From Streptomyces atratus (GTDB taxonomy: Bacteria > Actinomycetota > Actinomycetes > Streptomycetales > Streptomycetaceae), in NCBI RefSeq assembly GCF_014648655.1, contig NZ_BMRN01000004.1:1-64000 (forward strand): 64,000 bases of DNA, read 5' to 3'. The position numbers were made by a program, and so were the translations under genes. Below are positions 59,870 through 64,000 of this stretch, piece after piece; position 1 is the stretch's first letter, and every line of letters begins with the position of its first letter. Below the pieces are notes generated by a model. That model did not search any database and was not told the DNA's origin. It saw only the letters and a program-made list of their open reading frames with translations.

Positions 59870-60562
59870 ATGACCCGGGTGCTTGTGGTCGACGACGAGC
59901 CGCAGATCGTACGTGCCCTCGTGATCAACCTGAAGGCGCGCAAGTACGAGGTGGACGCCGCTCCCGACGGCGCGACCGCCCTCCAGCTCGCCGCCGCCCG
60001 CCACCCCGATGTCGTCGTCCTCGACCTCGGGCTGCCGGACATGGACGGCGTCGAGGTGATCAAGGGGCTGCGCGGCTGGACCCGGGTGCCGATCCTGGTG
60101 CTCTCCGCCCGCCACACCTCCGACGAGAAGGTCGAGGCCCTGGACGCCGGAGCCGATGACTACGTCACCAAGCCGTTCGGCATGGACGAGCTGCTGGCCC
60201 GGCTGCGCGCCTCCGTCCGCCGTGCCGAACCCCTCGGCCAGCACGGCTCCGACGACGTCGTGGTCGTCGAGACCGAGGGGTTCACCGTCGACCTGGCGGC
60301 GAAGAAGGTCCACCGCGAGGGACGCGACGTACGGCTCACCCCCACCGAGTGGCACTTGCTGGAGGTCCTGGTCCGCAACAGTGGCCGGCTGGTCAGCCAG
60401 AAACAGCTGCTCCAGGAGGTCTGGGGGCCCTCGTACGGCACCGAGACCAACTATCTGCGGGTCTACATGGCGCAGCTCAGGCGCAAGCTGGAGACCGATC
60501 CCTCGCACCCCCGGCACTTCGTCACCGAGCCGGGGATGGGCTACCGCTTCGAGCGCGGCTGA
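59870..60562 (+). CDS. kdpE: Response regulator KdpE
   Basis: A 230-residue protein started at ATG 59870 with GGCAGGG upstream; an in-frame ATG at 59816 would add 18 residues. The receiver domain has VVDDEPQIVRAL, the phosphoacceptor strand VVVLDLGLPD, VLSAR and KPFGMDELLAR. The winged-helix domain contains LTPTEWHLLEVLVRNSGRLV and TNYLRVYMAQLRRKLE, and ends with a GMGYRF hairpin. It activates kdpFABC when phosphorylated by KdpD. It lies 70 bp downstream of kdpD. Confidence 0.95.
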   Translation: MTRVLVVDDEPQIVRALVINLKARKYEVDAAPDGATALQLAAARHPDVVVLDLGLPDMDGVEVIKGLRGWTRVPILVLSARHTSDEKVEALDAGADDYVTKPFGMDELLARLRASVRRAEPLGQHGSDDVVVVETEGFTVDLAAKKVHREGRDVRLTPTEWHLLEVLVRNSGRLVSQKQLLQEVWGPSYGTETNYLRVYMAQLRRKLETDPSHPRHFVTEPGMGYRFERG

Positions 60563-60661
60563 ACGGGCCACCGGTTCCTGTCCCGTAACCCTTGCGAGTA
60601 TCTCGTCCGAGTGAGACCCGGGACACCCGCTCGGAGTACGGGAGACCGGTACCCTTCGGTT

Positions 60662-61078
60662 ATGAGTGCTGTTCCTCGATTCGAGAAGCCCGGCAAGGCT
60701 GTGAAGCCGTCCGGCCGCTTCCGGCGGATGCTCGACCGGCTGTCCAGCTCCCAGGAGGATCTGGAGTCCGAGGAGCTGCAGGAGGACTCGCAGGCTTCGG
60801 GGTGCACGCGGATCTCCGAATGCACCGACCGCCAGATCGTCAAGGTGACTGGTACGTTGCGGACCGTCACCCTGCGGCCGCGAGCCGGAGTGCCCGCCCT
60901 GGAGGCGGAGCTCTTCGACGGCACCGCGCCGTTGGACGTGGTCTGGCTGGGCCGGCGCTCCATCGCGGGCATAGAGCCGGGCCGCAAGCTCATCGCCTCG
61001 GGCCGGATCGCCATGAGTCATGGGCGCCGGGTGCTGTTCAACCCCAAATACGAACTCCGACCGCTCGGCAAGGAGTAG
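60662..61078 (+). CDS. OB-fold nucleic-acid-binding protein
   Basis: A 138-residue protein started at ATG 60662. A Lys/Arg-rich N-terminus and an acidic Glu/Ser stretch (LSSSQEDLESEELQED) lead into an OB-fold domain (about 55-138): IVKVTGTLRTVTLRPRAG, ELFDGTAPLDVVWLGRR and GRKLIASGRIAMSHGRRVLFNP. Such stand-alone OB proteins occur beside trk genes and DUF3159 in Actinobacteria. The nucleic acid target is unknown. The DUF3159 gene starts four bases on. Confidence 0.88.
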   Translation: MSAVPRFEKPGKAVKPSGRFRRMLDRLSSSQEDLESEELQEDSQASGCTRISECTDRQIVKVTGTLRTVTLRPRAGVPALEAELFDGTAPLDVVWLGRRSIAGIEPGRKLIASGRIAMSHGRRVLFNPKYELRPLGKE

Positions 61079-61081
61079 CCG

Positions 61082-61846
61082 GTGACGTCTCTCGACAAGC
61101 CGACGTCCGACAAGGACAGCACCACCCGCACCGACCAGCAGGAGGCCGACGCGAAAGCGGTCACCGAGGCCGCGCTCTTCGAGGCGTTCGGCGGTGTCCG
61201 GGGGATGGTGGAGACAGTCGTTCCCGGGCTGCTCTTCGTCACGATCTTCACGATCAACAAGGATCTGCACCTCTCCGCCATCGCCGCCCTGGTGGTCTCC
61301 CTGGTCCTCGTCGCCGTACGGCTGATCCGCAGGGACACCGTCAAGCACGCCTTCAGCGGTGTCTTCGGCGTGGCCTTCGGTGTGGTCTTCGCGATGATGA
61401 CCGGCAATGCCAAGGACTTCTATCTGCCGGGCATGCTCTACACGCTCGGCCTGGCACTCGCCTACCTGATCACCACCCTCGCCGGGGTGCCGCTGATCGG
61501 TCTGATGCTGGGCCCGGTGTTCAAGGAGAACCTCTCCTGGCGCACCAGGAACCCCGGTCGCAAGAAGGCGTACGCCAAGGCCAGCTACGCCTGGGGGCTG
61601 ATCCTGCTCGCCAAGTGCGCGATCCTCTTCCCGCTGTACTGGTGGGCAGACACCACCCAGTTCGGCTGGGTCCTGGTCGCCCTGAAGATCCCACCGTTCC
61701 TGCTCGCGGTCTATCTGACCTGGGTCTTCCTCGCCAAGGCGCCGCCGCCCATCGATGTCTTCGCGGAGATGGAGGCGCAGGAGCAGGCCGAGAAGGACCG
61801 CAAGGCGGAGGCGGCCGCCGGCGCGACGCGCCACCAGGAGTTCTGA
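61082..61846 (+). CDS. DUF3159 family membrane protein
   Basis: A 254-residue protein starting at GTG. After a polar N-terminus it has about five or six membrane helices (about 45-215). Conserved segments are ALFEAFGGVRGMVETVVPGL, FYLPGMLYTLGLALAYLIT and WRTRNPGRKKAYAKASYAWG. The tail is Glu/Lys-rich. DUF3159 is of unknown function but is consistently near trk/kdp or OB-fold genes. A long terminator follows. Confidence 0.9.
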   Translation: MTSLDKPTSDKDSTTRTDQQEADAKAVTEAALFEAFGGVRGMVETVVPGLLFVTIFTINKDLHLSAIAALVVSLVLVAVRLIRRDTVKHAFSGVFGVAFGVVFAMMTGNAKDFYLPGMLYTLGLALAYLITTLAGVPLIGLMLGPVFKENLSWRTRNPGRKKAYAKASYAWGLILLAKCAILFPLYWWADTTQFGWVLVALKIPPFLLAVYLTWVFLAKAPPPIDVFAEMEAQEQAEKDRKAEAAAGATRHQEF

Positions 61847-61860
61847 ACCGCCCACGACAG

Positions 61861-61908
61861 ACGGAAGGGGCCCGGCACCGTGTGAGAACGGTTCCGGGCC
61901 CCTTCCGT
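61861..61908. terminator. Strong bidirectional terminator
   Basis: ACGGAAGGGGCCCGG (61861-61875) and CCGGGCCCCTTCCGT (61894-61908) are exact complements; inner bases (ACCGT and ACGGT) extend the stem. It separates the convergent DUF3159 and trkA genes. Confidence 0.85.
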
Positions 61909-61926
61909 CCGCCTGCCCTGCGTCGG

Positions 61927-62604
61927 TCAGTCCTCCGAGTCGCCCCGGCATACCGACAGCAGGTCCTCCAACTGCTCCTCGCGTGCCTGTGCGGCCACGA
62001 ACAGCAGCTCGTCACCGGCCTCCAGTGTCTCCTCGGTGCTCGGCGTCAGAACGCGCTGCCCGCGGATGATGGTGACCAGCGAGGTGTCCTCGGGCCAGGC
62101 CACATCGCCGACCTGGGTGCCGGCCAGCGCCGACTCCGGGGGCAGGGTCAGCTCGACCAGGTTGGCGTCGCCATGGCTGAAGCGCAGCAGCCGGACCAGA
62201 TCGCCGACGCTCACCGCCTCCTCGACCAGGGCCGACATCAGACGCGGCGTGGAGACCGCCACATCGACGCCCCAGGCCTCGTTGAACAACCACTCGTTCT
62301 TCGGGTTGTTGACCCGGGCGACGACCCTGGGCACGCCGTACTCGGTCTTGGCAAGCAGCGAGACGACCAGATTCACCTTGTCGTCGCCGGTCGCGGCGAT
62401 CACGACGTTGCAGCGTTGAAGTGCCGCCTCGTCGAGTGAGGTGATCTCGCAGGCGTCCGCCAGCAGCCACTCGGCCATCGGCACCCGCTCCACCGAAATG
62501 GCCGTCGGCGCCTTGTCGACGAGCAGCACCTCGTGCCCGTTCTCCAGCAGCTCGCCCGCGATGGAACGGCCCACCGCACCGGCCCCGGCAATCGCGACAC
62601 GCAT
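61927..62604 (-). CDS. trkA: TrkA family potassium uptake regulatory protein
   Basis: A 225-residue protein. The RCK-N Rossmann domain begins RVAIAGAGAVGRSIAGELLENGHEVLLVDK, an NAD-type GxGxxG fold. The RCK-C domain (about 140-220) includes VELTLPPESALAGTQVGDV and ends in an acidic tail. TrkA/CeoB-type proteins bind nucleotides and gate K+ uptake channels. The start overlaps the stop of the second trkA-type gene by ATGA, so the two are translated together and may form a heteromeric ring. The matching membrane channel is not in the window. Confidence 0.93.
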   Translation of the reverse strand: MRVAIAGAGAVGRSIAGELLENGHEVLLVDKAPTAISVERVPMAEWLLADACEITSLDEAALQRCNVVIAATGDDKVNLVVSLLAKTEYGVPRVVARVNNPKNEWLFNEAWGVDVAVSTPRLMSALVEEAVSVGDLVRLLRFSHGDANLVELTLPPESALAGTQVGDVAWPEDTSLVTIIRGQRVLTPSTEETLEAGDELLFVAAQAREEQLEDLLSVCRGDSED

Positions 62605-63272
62605 CAGTGACCGCCCTCCTCAGGACCCTCGGCGAAGGCCGCCTCGACCTTTGCGATCTCGTCCGTACGCATCATCACGTGGACCAGGTCGCCCTCCTGC
62701 AGCACCGTCTGCGAGCTGGGCAGAATGGCTTCGCCCAACCGGGTGAGGAACGCCACGCGGACGCCCGTCTCCTCCTGCAGCGTGCTGATCTTGTGGCCGA
62801 TCCAGGACGGTGTGGTGTGCACCTCCGCGAGCTGCACACCGCCGCTCGGATCCCGCCACAGCGGCTCGGCGCCCGAGGGGAGCAGCCGCCGCAGCATCTG
62901 GTCCGCGGTCCAGCGCACGGTGGCGACCGTGGGGATGCCGAGGCGCTGGTAGACCTCGGCGCGCCGGGGGTCGTAGATCCGCGCCGCGACATTCTCGATG
63001 CCGAACATCTCGCGGGCCACCCGGGCGGCGATGATGTTCGAGTTGTCGCCGCTGCTCACCGCGGCGAACGCACCGGCCTCCTCGATCCCCGCCTCACGGA
63101 GGGTGTCCTGGTCGAAGCCGACACCGGTGACGCGCCGCCCACCGAATCCGGACCCGAGGCGCCGGAACGCCGTGGGGTCCTGGTCGATGACGGCGACCGT
63201 GTGCCCCTGCTGCTCCAGGGTCTGCGCGAGAGCGGCCCCCACTCGCCCGCAGCCCATGATGACGATGTGCAC
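62604..63272 (-). CDS. TrkA family potassium uptake regulatory protein (second copy)
   Basis: A 222-residue protein. The RCK-N domain starts HIVIMGCGRVGAALAQTLEQQGHTVAVIDQ, and the RCK-C domain (about 140-215) has LAEVHTTPSWIGHKISTLQEE and VLQEGDLVHVMMRT. It is first in a two-gene unit with the other trkA. Paired ceoB/ceoC-like genes are common in Actinobacteria. With kdpFABC and kdpDE close by, this makes a potassium homeostasis cluster. Its promoter lies in the 262-bp region shared with the GntR gene. Confidence 0.93.
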   Translation of the reverse strand: MHIVIMGCGRVGAALAQTLEQQGHTVAVIDQDPTAFRRLGSGFGGRRVTGVGFDQDTLREAGIEEAGAFAAVSSGDNSNIIAARVAREMFGIENVAARIYDPRRAEVYQRLGIPTVATVRWTADQMLRRLLPSGAEPLWRDPSGGVQLAEVHTTPSWIGHKISTLQEETGVRVAFLTRLGEAILPSSQTVLQEGDLVHVMMRTDEIAKVEAAFAEGPEEGGH

Positions 63273-63514
63273 CTTGCGCCTACCTCGCAGTCCTGATCGT
63301 CCGGCTGACCTGCGAAAACACCCTGCTCACACTTCTTCCTCAGCTTGCCGGGCAAACAACGGGGCAACGGTATGTCCCGTTGCCCAGGATGAGCTTATGC
63401 GGCCGGGAGTGCGAAGCCTCATCCGAGTGCGCTTTCGCCGCGCCCTGTGATGGGGGCGCGGAGGACCGCCGGATGCAGCCACTGCGGGACGGACCCTTGA
63501 ATACGACGACTACA

Positions 63515-63529
63515 GACATCTAACATGTC
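63515..63529. promoter_or_regulatory. GACAT-N5-ATGTC inverted repeat, candidate GntR operator
   Basis: GACAT (63515-63519) and ATGTC (63525-63529) flank CTAAC, ending five bases before the GntR start codon. FadR/FCD-type GntR regulators often bind short palindromes of this size in their own promoters. Autoregulation is inferred. Confidence 0.5.
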
Positions 63530-63534
63530 AGTTC

Positions 63535-64000
63535 ATGGAGACCCTGCGCCCCGTCCGACGGACCCTGTTGCGGGACACCGCGTACGAGGCGATCCGTGAC
63601 GCCATCGTCCGCGGCGACATCCCGCCCGGTGCCCCCGTCCGCGACGCCGACCTCGCCGAACGCCTCGGACTGTCCCGGGCGCCGGTCCGCGACGCACTGT
63701 CCCGGCTCTCCGGCGAGGGACTCGTCGAATCCAAGCCGCAGAGCTACACCCGGGTGACCCGGCTGGTGCCGCGCGACGTCCGGGACGCGGCGGCGGTCGT
63801 ACGGGCCATGCAGGAACTCGCCGCCAGGACGGCCGTACCCCTCCTCACGGATGCGGACATCACCGCGATGCGCGAGGCGAACGACCGCTTCCGGGACGCG
63901 ACCCGCCGCGGCGACGTGGCGGAGGCACTGCGCGCCGACGACCGGCTCCATGACGTCCTCGTCACCGCCTGCGGCAACCGCGCGGTGGCCGCCACCGTCC
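63535..64000 (+). CDS. GntR family (FCD-type) transcriptional regulator, partial
   Basis: An open frame from ATG 63535 to the right edge (155 codons visible, no stop). The N-terminal winged helix (about 10-75) reads DTAYEAIRDAIVRGDIPPG, then RLGLSRAPVRDALSRLSGEGLV, the classical GntR DNA-binding pattern. The start of an FCD-type helical ligand domain follows (VRDAAAVVRAMQELAARTAV, then ADDRLHDVLV). The ligand is unknown. It is divergent from the trkA pair. Confidence 0.92.
   Translation, partial: METLRPVRRTLLRDTAYEAIRDAIVRGDIPPGAPVRDADLAERLGLSRAPVRDALSRLSGEGLVESKPQSYTRVTRLVPRDVRDAAAVVRAMQELAARTAVPLLTDADITAMREANDRFRDATRRGDVAEALRADDRLHDVLVTACGNRAVAATV

Noticed and set aside
1..64000. tRNA, rRNA or complete insertion sequence
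   Set aside because: No tRNA-like cloverleaf, rRNA segment or intact transposase gene was noticed by eye; only the IS481-type tail at 24748-24861 was found.

Overview
This is high-GC actinobacterial DNA, almost certainly the chromosome of a Streptomyces species. The support is the very high G+C with strong third-position GC, the GTG/TTG starts, and genes typical of that genus: sepH, the cutRS two-component pair, an actinobacterial ferrochelatase with a C-terminal cysteine cluster, and DUF4193, DUF3710, DUF3093 and DUF3159 proteins. All calls come from reading translations and motifs by eye; no database search was run.

Region 1 (1-30040) is a type VII secretion (ESX-like) locus. On the minus strand a tightly coupled operon runs from about 17208 to beyond the left edge. 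It holds two small Esx-like proteins without a WXG motif, a small helical protein, a large Gly-rich protein, an SseB-like T7SS-associated protein, a YbaB/EbfC protein, a small helical protein, and a giant polymorphic protein of at least 4141 residues that is still open at the edge. The machinery follows: eccB and eccD (minus), eccC (plus, three ATPase modules), a mycosin (minus) with every member of its catalytic triad replaced, and a plus-strand protein that joins a beta-helix to two EccA-like AAA+ modules. No eccE is visible. Between eccC and the mycosin lie the tail of an IS481-type transposase and the tail of an alpha/beta hydrolase. The right border (30040-30700) holds frameshifted small genes.

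Region 2 (30650-41900) is ordinary core and accessory chromosome: a small membrane protein, a PaaX-type regulator, a two-domain VOC protein, a two-domain sulfurtransferase, sepH, a membrane protein with a disordered tail, a D-arabinono-1,4-lactone oxidase-like enzyme overlapping an MFS transporter gene, coproporphyrin ferrochelatase, an inositol monophosphatase-family enzyme and a 57-residue conserved protein. Several convergent gene pairs share strong hairpin terminators.

Region 3 (41900-48410) carries cutR and cutS, a long structured intergenic region, a DUF4193 zinc-ribbon protein, a helical protein, a DUF3093 membrane protein, a thioesterase, dut and a DUF3710 protein.

Region 4 (48410-63272) is dominated by potassium homeostasis. 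kdpFABC is preceded by a coupled 27-residue membrane micro-ORF. Then come two secreted aminopeptidases on the opposite strand, a truncated ABC ATPase, an intact ABC ATPase, kdpD and kdpE, an OB-fold protein, a DUF3159 membrane protein, and two TrkA-type K+ channel regulators on the minus strand. A GntR regulator begins at 63535 and runs off the right edge.

The most unusual content is the T7SS locus. It combines a catalytically dead mycosin, no EccE, a beta-helix/EccA fusion, Esx proteins without WXG, and a giant effector-like protein whose visible OTU-like domain also lacks the expected Cys and His.
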